This document shows positions 36,659 through 48,617 of a stretch of DNA of 64,000 bases, one piece after another (positions within the stretch are counted from its first letter, which is position 1; the number at the start of each line of letters is the position of its first letter). The DNA is taken from the NCBI GenBank assembly GCA_022497155.1, contig MU385760.1:124001-188000 (forward strand). The letters run 5' to 3'. Made by a program: the position numbers and the translations under genes. The notes beneath the pieces were generated by a model. The model was not told the DNA's origin. It worked only from the letters and a program-made list of their open reading frames with translations, and did not search any database. The DNA comes from Whalleya microplaca (lineage: Eukaryota; Ascomycota; Sordariomycetes; Xylariales; Xylariaceae).

Positions 36659-37836
36659 ATGTCCTCGTCCGACTCTCGCTTCACGTCGCAGAACAAGACG
36701 ACGCAACAGCGCCTGTCTAGCCACACCGTCGGCCTTGTTGCTCTGTCCGACTTCCGCAAGCGACGCGCCGAGGTCCTCGAGCAGCAAGAACGCGAGGTCC
36801 GCGAGGCTGCTGTCTCTGGTCTTACACCTGTACAAACCCCCGACCGCTCGCTGACGGGCACACCCGACAACGCTAGCGACGCCTCGATTCCGCCTAAGAA
36901 GAAAAAGAAGAAGCCTACTAAGGCTGGTGGGGCAAAATTGTCATTCAGAGATGACGACGACGAGGAAGACGGTAGTGGCGGCAGCGAGGCAGTTGGCGCA
37001 GGGAAGAAGAAGGCAACGGCCCACACTCACAATAGCGACAATGAGAAGGAGGGCGAGAAGAGAATCAAATTCAAGGCTAACGCCTCCGTGTCCGTTGTTC
37101 CTCGCGCCGTGACCAAGGCGGCCCTGCGCCGTGAAGCCGCCGAGAGGGAGGCTCTGCGACGTCAATTCCTACTCCGGCAAGAGGCCGTGAAGGCTACCGA
37201 GATCGCCATACCCTTCGTGTTCTACGACGGAACCAATATCCCCGGCGGCACTGTACGCGTGAAGAAGGGCGACTTCGTATGGATTTTCTTGGATAAGAGC
37301 AGGAAGGTCGGCGCGGACCTTGGCGTGGGCGAGAAGGCAAACGCGAGGAGGGAGTGGGCACGAGTCGGTGTGGACGATTTGATGATGGTCCGAGGGAATA
37401 TTATCATCCCCCATGTAAGTTCTATCAGCTACCTACAAAGGAAATTCCGACGTAGTATGGAAGTGCTAACTATGGATCCCTACAGCATTACGAGTTCCTG
37501 TTCTTCATCATGAACAAGACGGTCGGCCCCACCGGCAAGCTTCTGTTCGACTACAGCACTGAAGCCCCGAAAGCGGTAATAGATGCCGACCCTACCGAGG
37601 ACGACCAGGCGGAGCCTTTATGCGCCGTTGTTAGATCCTCCAAGACGCAACCCGATATGAGCACCCTCGAGGGCGCTTCCGACGATGCGACCCTCACCAA
37701 AGTAGTTGACCGAAGATGGTACGAACGAAACAAACATATCTACCCCGCCAGCGTCTGGCTGGACTTTGACCCGGAGAAGGACTATCAGAAAGAGGTGAGA
37801 CGCGATCTCGGCGGAAATACGTTCTTCTACTCCTGA
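36659..37836 (+). CDS. XAP5/FAM50 family nuclear protein
   Basis: Exons 36659-37414 and 37486-37836 give 368 residues. The N-terminal half is charged, with a lysine run (PPKKKKKKP, a likely nuclear localisation signal) and an acidic patch (DDDDEED). The C-terminal half is the XAP5 domain: PFVFYDGTNIPGG, VRVKKGDFVWIFLDKSRK, DDLMMVRGNIIIPHHYEFLFFIMNK (given here in part) and a WYERNKHIYPASVW tail. Splicing at the IIPH/HYEF junction restores the domain. FAM50 proteins associate with spliceosomal C complexes in animals; fungal members are presumed nuclear RNA-related factors. The ATG at 36659 is used because the upstream extension begins with GTG. It is convergent with the small membrane-protein gene. 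Confidence 0.92.
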
Positions 37837-38008
37837 GCATTCCGCAAGTATGGATGTGTGTTGGCCATATGGAACGGCATGGCAACTGCCAACCGATTCC
37901 GACTACGTATAGTGCCGTCGTTTCGCTTGCTTTTGTGTAAGGTCAGACCAGGTGAACTATGAGTCTGAGTATACGTACTCAACTTACAGGACAGATCGTC
38001 CAGTCACC

Positions 38009-38443
38009 TCAGCCAACGACGAACTTAACCCACAACCCCAGCGATATTAGCACCCACCAGCCTGGCCAGAACATCATCAAACACAGGTTGTTGCCGCCCG
38101 ACCCGAGGATCAAGGTGAAGAACTCAAATACGACCTTCTTTCTCAGCCTCTTGACAGCACTTGTATTCCATAGTCCATATCCCAGCGTGGCCGCGTGGAA
38201 CCCAATCAACTTCGAAGCTATGAAGGATTGTATGGCGACGATCTGGCCTGCCCAGAGGATGTGCGATGCGAAGAGGGCGACGCGGAGGTAGAGGAACAGT
38301 GACATCGTACCGAGCAAGCGTTGGCATCGGAAAGCAACCTGTAGCGTAGGCGCTAGTATGGCCGTTATGTCCGAACTCTGCTGGACCACCGCCCGAGGCT
38401 CCTTGGTCGAGGTGGTGATGATGCCCATCTTGGAGATTCCCAT
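38009..38443 (-). CDS. Small fungal multi-pass membrane protein, function unknown
   Basis: A 144-residue frame from an ATG in strong context (GGCGCCATGG). A short polar N-terminus (KMGIITTSTKEPRAVVQ) is followed by three or four hydrophobic stretches: around LGTMSLFLYLRVALFASHIL, AGQIVAIQSFIASKLIGFHA, VVFEFFTLILGS and MMFWPGWWVLISLGLW. It resembles a small conserved membrane protein I recall from other filamentous fungi, but I cannot name it. The frame continues open upstream of the ATG, so an extra 5' exon is not excluded. It lies tail-to-tail with XAP5, 172 bp apart. Confidence 0.6.
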   Translation of the reverse strand: MGISKMGIITTSTKEPRAVVQQSSDITAILAPTLQVAFRCQRLLGTMSLFLYLRVALFASHILWAGQIVAIQSFIASKLIGFHAATLGYGLWNTSAVKRLRKKVVFEFFTLILGSGGNNLCLMMFWPGWWVLISLGLWVKFVVG

Positions 38444-40185
38444 GGCGCCGACGAAGTACTCGAGCTCTAGTAATACGAGTGTCCGTGTCGGCGCTGGAGA
38501 GCCCGGGGGGAGAAGGCAAGTTCGTTTGAACCAATGTCGGACTACGGCCGACTAAATATGGTCCAGCAGCCCAAGGAATGGATGTCTCAATTGGGCAGAA
38601 GAGACCGTTGGCAGGATGAATGGCACGTAGACAGGTCGAACCAACAACAGCAAGGAGGTCTCGGCTATTACTATATTTACGAGCGCATCTCGCCAACGTA
38701 GGTGTCCGTTATGAAACTTAAATGTAGGTAGGTGAAGCCTATCTCGATACTTTGGGTATACCCCTCTCCATCACCGTATGCACATGTTTGCTAGTATGAC
38801 TGAGATGTATTACAAGCCATGCAAATCGTGAACGCACGTGCAAATCCTCATTCGCCGCCGTCGTTGACTTGAGGGGGCGTTCGATATCCCTAGCAGGCAT
38901 GTCCGCACTTGCGACTACGCAGTATAATAAGTACCATGCTCCTCTATAGTCATCTGATTCTCGTCTGAAGTCTAGACGGGTTCAGTATACGCCCTCATCA
39001 GTCGTGACAAGATTTACACAACGTCTTGCCCCGAAGTTCCGTAAAGAGGTATAGAAGGGACGATCGTCAGCCGCCTTGTGGCTCAGGAATGTGCAGACAT
39101 TGGCTGGGTGATCGGTTCTAGACTCGCTGCGCAGCAAACGGGCAGCGCCCAATTGCCCAGAACGTGCAGCTCGACGTCGACTGATTGGCCGGCGCCTCCG
39201 GTCGGCCAAGAGCCGGGACCGGACCGCTCCAACCTTTTGAACTGCCTGACTAGATAGATATCTCTCTCCCTCCAGCCGGATCGCCGGCCTCGTATGTATG
39301 TGCTTTAGGATAGGCATGGCGGCAAATGCGTGAGTCGAGTCAGGCATGTTTGATTCCTGTATTACTCTGCATAGTCAAAACAAGCTAGTGGGTATAGATT
39401 GAGTCAATCAGGCCCGTCCTAAACTGTATTACGATACTTATATCTACGAAACACTTAAGCCGGCAGCCTCCTTTATAGGTAACATGCTTGGAAGTGAGGT
39501 TATCATCTCCAACTATGCTGAGTAAGTTGCTGGGTATATGCGATACTTCCCAGGTGACTACTTACCTGCTTAGGTGTGTTTTCAACCACCCGAGGTATTG
39601 TTGGAACATCGCCTGTTGCTATATAAAAGCAAGCATATCAGCGACCTGTTGTATAGCCTATAAATTTACATTATATATAACAAATCCCTTCCTCATCCCT
39701 CCCATATGATAACAGTAGCGTTTATGAGGGAGGTGAGAGTATAGCAGCACTCACATAAGAGCGAGAATAAGCGCACCTTCAAGATAAATATCTATCATAA
39801 TTTCGACAAAATCATGTAAAAGGGAAATTTCAAATCACCAGAGAAATTCATCTATGAAATTTCCTACCAATTTCCCCAATATCATATGGACAGTTCACGG
39901 AGGCAAGAAAGACTAGAAGAAGGCTTATAATCATGGTATCATACACGTCGCCCAGGAGAGCTCATAGCATCAAATACCTGGTATTCATTAGAAGTCTCTG
40001 TAATAATGAGACTCTTGCAGCTTTCAAGGTCACGTCCTGTCCAAGTGAGACGCCTCAAAAATCAAGAGCTTACAACGGGCGGCAACTCTTGCAGTGGTTT
40101 ACGGACAGTACCAATAAACGCCCCAACAGAGCAACGGGAAGAACCCCGTCTAGTCTTTAGGAGAGAAAGAAGTGCGACTCGATTA
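38444..40185. other. 1.7-kb intergenic region without recognised gene
   Basis: The right part (39.6-39.9 kb) is AT-rich. A 121-codon minus frame at 38982-39347 has Arg-rich, domain-free content and no splice partner. Nothing else is visible. Confidence 0.45.
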
Positions 40186-41426
40186 TTACCAATTCCTCCG
40201 TCCGCCGCGACCACGGCCGCCGAACCCTCCACCTCCTCTACCTTGGCCCATGCCTTGCTCATAACCAAAGTTCTGGCCTTGGTTCCCACCGAAGCCCTGG
40301 CCAGCGCCTCCAAAGTTCTGGTTCTGCCCGCCTTGCCCTCCGGCTGCGGCGCCGCCGGCATTCTGCATGCCGGAGAACATGGCGGACATGGTGGCGGGGT
40401 CCATCTGGCTGGGGTCCATGCCCGACGTCATCATCTGCTGCATCATCTGCTGCATCTCGGGCGGCATGCCCTCCATGCCGGGCATGTTCGGCATGGAGCC
40501 GGCGCCGGCGGCCCCGGCCATGCTGGGCATGCCGCCCATCATCATCATCTGCATGTCCTCCATCATCTTCTTGTTGTTCTGCGCAATGGCGTCGGAGCTG
40601 TACTCAGCGCGGTTGTTGTCCTGCTTGGCGGCGTAGAGGGCCCAGGTGAACTCGTCGAAGCCGTAATTGAAGTAGTCGCTTAGATCGGTACCGGGCTTTC
40701 GCCACGGCTTGTCGTTGTCGGGTAAATCTATAACACGCGATCTTAGTTAATTGCCGTACGCACACACGTAGGAGAATTACGTGCGAGATCGAGGGAAATG
40801 TATGTGGGTATATGCAAAGACGCACCCTCGTCGATGTTGACCTGAGTTATGGGCTTCCCTGCCGGCTTGTACACGGGTATCGCGTTCACGTCTACCTTGG
40901 AGGTGGAAACGGGCGGCAAGTCGGCGCCGGATGCAGACTTTGACGAGTCCTCCTTCTTGACAGCAGGTCTGGTGGCGGTGTCGCTAGATGCTGTTCTCTG
41001 GGGTATATTCCGTATATCGCTGTACCGGGATTGGCTGTCGACGTAGTGAGCAAATGGGCAAAGGGCAAAGGGCAAAGGGCTCGGGGCTCGGGGCTCAGAG
41101 CTCACGTTGGAGGAGGGGCATTGGTGCCATCTTTTCGCTCGGTGATGATGTCTATATCCTGGAACAGAGTGTCAATAACCATGGCGGATGGGATGGTGCG
41201 GCAGTGCCAGCCATACTGAGTCGTCATCCTCGATATCGGCGCCTTCGTCCTCCTCCTCGCCCTCTTCGAGATCCTCGTCTTCCTCCTTCTGTTGGTGTGG
41301 CGGTTGATGTGGCTGTTGGTGTTCTGAGGGATGGGGGTCGCTTGCATCAGGGTTGGGTTGGACTGTGGGCTCGTCGGGGGCATAAAAGTCGTCATCGTCG
41401 TCGATCTCCATTGCGGGATCGGTCAT
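40186..41426 (-). CDS. FIP1: Pre-mRNA polyadenylation factor Fip1
   Basis: Exons 41426-41217, 41158-41106, 41034-40826 and 40727-40186 give 337 residues with all junctions in frame. The N-terminus is acidic ([12 protein letters not shown] ... EEGEEEDEG) and runs into [14 protein letters not shown], as in Fip1 proteins. The diagnostic Fip1 motif follows across intron 3: [33 protein letters not shown] (quoted in part). The C-terminus is Met/Gly/Gln-rich and ends in an RGG-like tail ([14 protein letters not shown]). Fip1 is a subunit of the cleavage and polyadenylation factor that tethers poly(A) polymerase. Introns are 58, 71 and 98 nt with GTATGG, GTGAGC and GTGCGT donors. Confidence 0.93.
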
Positions 41427-42226
41427 CTACGGCGAAGGTGAGTGAGTGAGGGTGCTGTGTTATAAGATGAGGACTTGAGAAGGCTGAGATGCGCAGGTAC
41501 CTTCGCATTCAAGGCTGTGCCGGTGCTGCTCTGTAGCTAATACTCTGTAGCAGGTACGGTAGAGGACTTTGGCCAAGCAAGGTGCTCTTCAACAAGAAAA
41601 TCGCAATTGATTCACTACCTTTCGAAGGAATCTAGATTGGTTGTGGTTTGTACGGATTACAGAGGCAAGGAAAAGCTCATCTACAGCTGCAGTTTACATA
41701 CATACCTCTAACCTACATGTATGTACATACAGCATGTATGAATGTACCTAGATACTGTAAATGGCTTATCAGGTACATCAGATATATTCTTAGGTACCGG
41801 AAGGTGACAGCCAATGATCATCGGATGTACTGTGGGTCTCAAAGTCAATTAAGTGGGGAGCTTGTGCCACGAGTGGCTGACGCTATTGTTGTACTGTCTA
41901 CCTGATACTACCTGTGATTTTCACCCGCAGAACAAGCCCACCTGATGTACAGAGAACCTGCAATGTCACCCGTCTTTCAAGGCATGCTACAGCCCGTTAG
42001 GTACGGTGTACATACCTACCTAGGTACTTAGGTAAGGTAAGGTACCTTCCAATGGAAAAAACGCGACTCCAGAATCGTGTGTACATACATTTACACACAT
42101 CACCACCACCACCACTTCTAAGACATCGTCCTGTTCAACCAATCTAACCAATCTTGTTTGCATTCCACCCACGTCTTGATCGCCGCCATACACACTACCG
42201 TCCCTTACTCTCTCAGATGCTAGCCA
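41427..42226. promoter_or_regulatory. Divergent promoter region of FIP1 and NUP49
   Basis: About 800 bp between start codons. It contains a run of overlapping TACCTAGGTAC/GGTAAGGTAAGG words (42000-42052) and TACATGTATGTACATAC-like repeats near 41700-41735, both frequent in promoters of this fungal group. No gene is visible. Confidence 0.45.
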
Positions 42227-43979
42227 ATGGCCCTTTCCAGGTCGGCAAGCGGCCCTAGTGGCCTCAGTATCAACACATCCTCCGCCAACCTGTTGTAAGT
42301 CCGAGAATATAGTTCCTCGAATTCCTACAGTCCTCATATTGGTAGTTCTACCCATATTAGTTCTGCCCATGTCATCTAGTTCTACTTCATGTTAGTTAGT
42401 TAGTTAGTTCAGCCACTAATCAGATAAAACAATGCTCGTGTAGTGGCTCAAGCAGCAGTCAGCCTCCCGCTGCCACCACCAGCTTGTTTGGCTCTGCTTC
42501 CAACACCCAGCAATCCCAGCAACCCCAGACCTCGCAACCCGCCTCGACCCTCTTCGGGAATGCTGCATCCACGCCTAAACCTTCCACCGGTCTGTTTGGC
42601 AACCTCTCCTCCACTACCACCACCACCACCACCTCGCAACCACAGCAGGCCACAACATCACTGTTCGGCTCCACGCCGTCTTCTCAGCCTCAGTCGTCAG
42701 GAGGTCTCTTCGGCTCTTCTACCGCGAACTCCCAGCCGCAACCAACAGCTGGGGGACTGTTTGGAGGCGCGAGTGCCGCCACCCCCCAACCGCAGCCGCA
42801 GTCAGCCGGGCTCTTCGGCAACGCGCAGTCTGGTCAGGCACAGGCCCAGAACGCTGGTGGACTGTTTGGTGGTAGCACCCTCGGCCAAAACACTTCTGCG
42901 AACAACCCGAGCTCCGGCAGCTTGTTCGGGAATATGTCAAAGCCGTCACAGCCAGGAACCAACACGCTTGGAGGGTCCATGTTCGGCCAGCCAAATCAGC
43001 AGAAGCCAAGCCCCTTGTAAGTTCATGTCTATGTCTATGTCCATGTCCATGTCCATGACAAAGCCAGCACTATTCATCTAGCATGGGCACATCAACTGAC
43101 CAGTCTCGAAGCGGTGGCCTTGGCCAGTCTGCTCAACCCCAGACCAATGCCTTCGGACAGTCCCAACCTCAGCAGTCGAGCGTACCCTTGGGCGGATCGC
43201 TTGGCTTAGGTCTCACTATGGGCCAATCGTCAACACAACAGACCGTTCCCGGCGTACGAGTCGACGTCACCAATCTCAAGGGCACCACGCGATTCAACGA
43301 TCTCCACGAGGACTTGCAAAAGGAGATTATGGGCATCGATGTTTTTATCCTGCAGCAGATGGAACAAAAAAAGCAGGTCGAATCCGTTATGCTCGGCCAT
43401 GACGAGAAGCTCGAGAGCATTCCCAACGACGTCAAATTCGTGACGAGGAAATATGACGGCGCGCAGAATGCGCTGGAATCAGCTGCCGAGGCGATCAAGG
43501 CCGCCCAGGAACTCGTCAACCAGGATGCCGATCACGCACGCCTCAGCTTCCGTGCCATCGACAACCTGAAGCTGCCGGAACAGTACCACACGAGCGGCAT
43601 CTGGTCGCCGAGACAACAGTCGGCGGGCACAGCCAATACCGAAGCCGACGGCCAGGATCTCGTGGGCTTCTTCTCTAAGGCCGCCGATGAGATCGAGGAG
43701 CAGCTGAGGAGATACGAGGGCCATATGACCGAGATCGAGATGCACATGCACGGCGTCTCGGACGGTCTCGTCGACCAGCTGCAGAAGATGATGGCCGCCA
43801 AGAATGGTGGCGCCTCGAGTGCGGACGAGAAGGTACGAGAGCTCGTGATCGTACTCAGGGAATTCGAGCAGGGTATTCTGAAGGTCGCCGGGGATGTCGG
43901 GAGTGTCAGGGAAGCCATGACGCGGCTACAGTTAGGCGACTTTATAGGTAATGACGGTAGTCGCAACGGCGTGTATTAG
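42227..43979 (+). CDS. NUP49: FG-repeat nucleoporin Nup49 (Nsp1 complex)
   Basis: Exons 42227-42294, 42444-43016 and 43082-43979 give 512 residues. The N-terminal half carries more than ten FG/GLFG repeats (SLFGS, TLFGN, GLFGN, GGLFGG) in Gln/Ser/Thr/Pro-rich spacers; the phenylalanine of the first SANLFGSS repeat is rebuilt at the first splice. The C-terminal half is a coiled-coil region (DLHEDLQKEIMGIDVFILQQ ... EQLRRYEGHMTEIEMHM) typical of Nup49/Nup58 in the Nsp1-Nup57-Nup49 channel complex. Intron 2 contains tandem ATGTCY hexamers. It is divergent from FIP1. Nup57 or Nsp1 are less likely, given the GLFG type and the length. Confidence 0.88.
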
Positions 43980-46037
43980 ATCCATCTATTTGAGAGACCA
44001 TTCTGCAAGGCTCGGTGTTCTTGGTGTCGATACCCAGGTAGGAAAAGGGTCGGCCTTGGGATTGTTGCTTTTTAATGAAAAAATCACTCATGAAGCCAAC
44101 TAAATTTACAGCATCCTCGGTTTCTGTGTCGAGATCTTAGGCATGTGGATGACTGGAGCTCCCACGTCAATTATGTAGTTGCTGAAGTCCCCCGGTCTCT
44201 ATGCTCATCATCCATTACTATGAGGCGTGGTGTCTAGGATCACCACAGATTTAGTTGAAGGCACTATGGTCTACGGGTCCATCAAGTCTTAGGCTCCAAT
44301 GCCTATGTTGCAACTAATATCTAACCTTCGTAGTCCTAGTCGCACAAAGGACAGCTTAGTATGGGTAAAGGCAACCTACAAACTCGAGGATCCAAGACAA
44401 TATTCAATTTACTCTTGCTCTTTATAGGAGCTGTCATTGGTCTATGAAGTCAGTTGCGCAGTGGTATCTCACCGCGGCTTAACAACGGTACACAGCCCCC
44501 TAATGTTAGCACAATATCGAAACGAGAAAGGAACGTTGTGTTTGTATGTCTTCTCAAATACTTATACTAGATGAATCTCGGACCCGCTGTCTTCTAGTTA
44601 CTACGAACATAGTAGTTAACCTAAGAAGCATAGGCAGTGGGTATACCCCAGGAAGTGAAGTACTGTGTAAAACTCATTTCGGTACCTATCTAGGACCCAA
44701 TTGCTCCCACTTTCGGCCACCAAACCCGCTTTTCCCTATAACTTGGGACTTGTTCTCGTTGATTCTTCTTATTACAAACAGTTGATGTCACGATAATAGG
44801 GGTATTAAAGATCTTGCTCCGAGATCCATAGGCTTAAAAGAGATCTTCTGTAACTAGAAGATCCTTCGGATCTTAGACCTTTGCACAATTTTACTAGAGT
44901 GATCACGGCAGCACCTAAATGATCATTGCATACACTGTAACTGTGATAGTTGAGTTCTCAAAATAGCAAAAGTCTCGGATTAATATATACTTCCAAGAGC
45001 CATCGGAAGGTCCGCTGTGGAATTGCATTGATTCGGTGATACGGCTTACTACGCTTACAATCCGTCAATTATTATGCAAAATGATATATTTGAGGTTGAG
45101 CGTGCCGACACCTGAGTGATGTTGTTAACTTCAATTTGACTACTTACACAATCATTCCGATATTATAAGTTGATTACCTGGCTCGGTGAAGGCTCCTTAT
45201 TTGTCTCCGTCTACAAATATCCTTTTCCTAGACCTTTAGCAGTGTCTCGCTGGCTGCATTGTAGTCCCCAAGTGTCTTCCGCTTTTTCGTTGTGCTAGGT
45301 ACAGCCTCTCTCGTGGGCATCGTCGTTACATCCGTCGGCTTCGCTAGTCTATCTAGGCTGTAGTCGGTGATTCTCGAGACAAGAAGTAGTTTCAAGTCGT
45401 CCTGTTCCTTGATTCCGCTCAGCAAGCTGGTGTTGGTGTTTCCTTGGAAATGTCTTGGTGTTCAGTATCCGGCATTCACCATCCCTATCCACCGAGACTA
45501 ATGGCATCGGCCAGCTCTCTTTCACCGTTCTGCGAAATTCAGTCGAAGCCCAAGTTAGACTTGCGACAAGGATAGACGCGTCAACTCGGCCATGAGGAAA
45601 CGCTAGGTGAAAAGAGTCGATGTAAACATAGTAATATGAAGGGCAAGGAGAGGACTCGGTGGGTTGATCTACCGAAACGCACCCCAACCAAGTACATGGG
45701 TCTGTGCCTGGTCCAACATCATTATTTGCGGAGAGCCCTAGCGGGGAAATCCGGGGTTTGTGCAAGTAGACTGATAATCCCCAGGCTTTGCCAATGGAAC
45801 TAGCAATCATTGGGTTGTTCTCTTGTCGGGCCGTCTCGTGTGTGGATGTGCTGAGAGGATTCGAACCCTGGTTCTCCTCGGCAACCAACGTCGCGAAATG
45901 AGACGGTGCTGACTGATTATATCATATACTTTGTATGTAAGCCATTGACTCTTTAGACAGCCACCTACGGAGCCTCAAGGATAATCATCTCAATATTCAT
46001 CGATCTCAGTCAAACTCACACAGCCAGTGTTGTCGCC
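43980..46037. other. 2-kb intergenic region, no gene recognised
   Basis: Mixed unique sequence. Around 44815-44880 short repeats of AGATCTT/AAGATCC form a weak inverted repeat. Minus-strand frames at 45228-45888 were considered and not accepted because they cannot be spliced consistently and show no domain. Confidence 0.4.
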
Positions 46038-48617
46038 ATGTGGAAACATAATTTCCAAGGCAAGACGTTGGTCTTCGCCATCACGGCCGCGTCTTGTCAG
46101 GCCTTTCTTCTGCTGGGCTATGATCAGGTGCGTAACAAAAGGAGAAAAAAAAATTCTATCTTATCCTGAAATCTGAACGTCCTATCTCTGGCACATTTTC
46201 GAGTACTAAGAGCTTATGCAGGGTACGTTATAGATTACATCGTGCTAGTAGCGTCTTTACAGTCGCCGGGTAGCACGAGGTTCCTTTGCCTCATCCTCAT
46301 CTCCGCACAGGCGAGGCCGGCCGAGAACGCCCCGATAGTATCGACACGGCTTCAAGCACAGAATATGAACTGACAGGGTCAGGCGTCATGTCCGGCATCA
46401 TTGGTGCCGATAATAGATTCGGCCGTGACTTCGATAACCCAGATCCGGAAATGCAGGGCAACATAACAGCACTCTATGACATTGGATGCGTCATCGGCTC
46501 TATCATTTGTTATTTTATTGGCGAACGACTCGGACGGCGAACAATGCTTATTACGGGTGGTATAATCATGATTATCGGCACGGCAATCTTGTCATCGTCA
46601 TATACAGTGGCTCAGGTGAACATGCAAAGTCTTTTTTTTTTATCTATATCCAACCGATTTTGGGATAACTTACATATAAGGCGTGACTTTCGAGCTACAT
46701 TCTTCTTCTCTCCAGAATATACTCCCGACGACTCCATAAAACATCATCGCAAAGTAATTACTAACTGCCAAATGTGAAAAGATCATCGTTGGACGAATAG
46801 TGACGGGCGTTGGCAACGGCATGAACTCGTCAACAGCCCCCGTGTACCAAAGCGAATGTTCACCAGCACGGATCCGCGGCGCTCTGTTGACATTACAGGG
46901 CACCGTCACAATCCTAGGAGTCGTGATAGCGTACTGGACTGACTACGGCACGAGCTTCTACGAGTCTTCCTTTCAGGTCAGTACTGGTTCATTTCGGCAT
47001 TCAACTAGTTGTGGCAGCAATATACTCCCCGTTCAAGGCCTCAATGTTGGGTGCCTCCTTTTTTCAACGTCAACTATACTCGCTTCGTTGCGTGCAGCCC
47101 GCCAGATGGAGTAATTACTGACAGTTGAATGTGGAATTAGTGGCGCTTTCCGCTCGCCTTTCAGTATGTACTATCCAGAGCTACTTTTCCCCTAGCCTGT
47201 TTGGCGGATCCATGGCTTCTACGTTGCAGAGCTTTAGATTTAAACCTCTCAGCCTAGGACTTGGAACTCCCCAAAACTCACGAAAGGAGGTATTTACTAA
47301 GCTTGGTTTGCATATAGGGCCGTCTTCGCAGTCTTTCTCGTATTGCAGATTATTGGGCTTCCGGAAACACCCAGATGGCTTGCAGCCCATGACAGACACG
47401 AGGAGGCACGATCGGTTATTGGTGCTATCCTAGGCAAAGAGGTAGACGACGACGACGTGGGCAAAACTCTTCTTGACATCCAGTCCGGGATTGAGGAAGA
47501 GCATAAAGACGGCCCTTTCCGATTCAAAGAATTATTTACCTGGGGTGAAGCTCAGAATCTGCGTCGGATGCTGATCACCATCTCAGTCCAGCTGGGTCAG
47601 CAGTTCAGTGGTTCTAACATGATTAACTACTATGCCCCTGTCATCTTCCAAAACAGCATGGGCTTGAGCCGGAACTTGTCATTGGTTTTGGGCGGTTGCG
47701 CACAATGCACCTATCTCGTTGGCTCTGCTATTCCTGTCTTCCTCATGGATCGGTACGGTCGTCGATCATTGCTGATGGTGTGCTCGACGGGTTTGTGCTT
47801 GTGCTTTGTAATGGTCGCTATTCTGCTATCTCTTGGAACTCCTAATGCTGCGTATGGAGCGACCGCCTTCATCTTTATCTTCCAGCTATTCTATGGCGTT
47901 GGATGGCTGCCGGTAAGTCTTGGCCTACCCCGAAAGTCCACGGGTTATCTATTGCATTATATTATCTTCTAAGTCGTTTCTGAAAGTACTCACGCTCATA
48001 ACATTAGGTCCCTTGGTTCTATCCGACAGAGATAAACACCACACGAGTCAGGTCAAGAATGCAAGCAATCGCTTCCGGTTGGAATGTGAGTAATATATAT
48101 AGTCACTTGATGGCCCTTTCATCTTGTTTTGATAACAGAAATGTATTCTTGGGCTTCATCCAACAATCGAAACTTTTAGATAAGCTTCGGAATTCTCTGG
48201 ACTATTCGTGACTTTCCAAAGATACTGACTATATGCTGCAGTGGATGGCCGTTTTTGCGGTTGTCAAAATCACTCCGATTGCATTTGGTGAGTACGCTTA
48301 GTCCATCCAAGTGGACCAGGGCCCATCGGAATAAGATGCAGTAAGGCTGACCGTTATAACTAGCAAATATTGCTTGGAAGACCTTCGTCATATTTGCCGC
48401 CTTAAACGCCGTCTTCATCCCGATGGTGTACTTTTTCTATCCGGAGACCAAGGGGCTTGAACTCGAAGATATACCACTGCTATTTACTAAGGGAGGCTTT
48501 ACCGGTGGTGTTTTCTCGTCGAAGGGCCGGACAGTCATTCCAGGTCAGCATCTGCGCGAGGTGCAAATTGGTGGGAAGGAAGGCCAAGACGTGGAGGAAG
48601 TGGAAACAATAGTTTGA
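46038..48617 (+). CDS. MFS sugar transporter with a one-nucleotide exon
   Basis: Exons 46038-46127, 46222 (1 nt), 46383-46615, 46782-46976, 47141-47163, 47318-47912, 48008-48085, 48242-48287 and 48364-48617 give 504 residues and twelve predicted membrane segments. Sugar-porter motifs: GYDQGVMSG after helix 1, GERLGRR, GRIVTGVGNG, PVYQSE, the central PETPRWL, MDRYGRR and the C-terminal PETKGLELEDI. A direct join of 46127 to 46383 leaves the frame one base short. The intervening 255 bases contain two complete introns, GTGCGT...GCAG (46128-46221) and GTACGT...TCAG (46223-46382), separated by a single G that restores GYDQ-G-VMSG. The plasma-membrane hexose/proton symport role is inferred from the family; the substrate is unknown. 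Most introns are about 155-165 nt. A frameshifted pseudogene is the alternative. Confidence 0.85.

Noticed and set aside
38124..38696. 190-codon minus frame with His/Arg/Pro-rich product
   Set aside because: It overlaps the small membrane-protein frame, has no domain, and the other frame shows hydrophobic helices and a strong start context.
45845..45870. A tRNA B-box-like GGTTCGAATCC on the minus strand
   Set aside because: No A box at the right distance and no cloverleaf or anticodon arm can be drawn.
45228..45888. Two minus-strand frames (179 and 65 codons) that might be exons of one gene
   Set aside because: No GT-AG pair joins them in a consistent phase and no domain is recognisable.
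46128..46382. Calling the sugar transporter a frameshifted pseudogene
   Set aside because: Two perfect introns flanking a single G restore the conserved GYDQGVMSG motif, and every other exon is intact.
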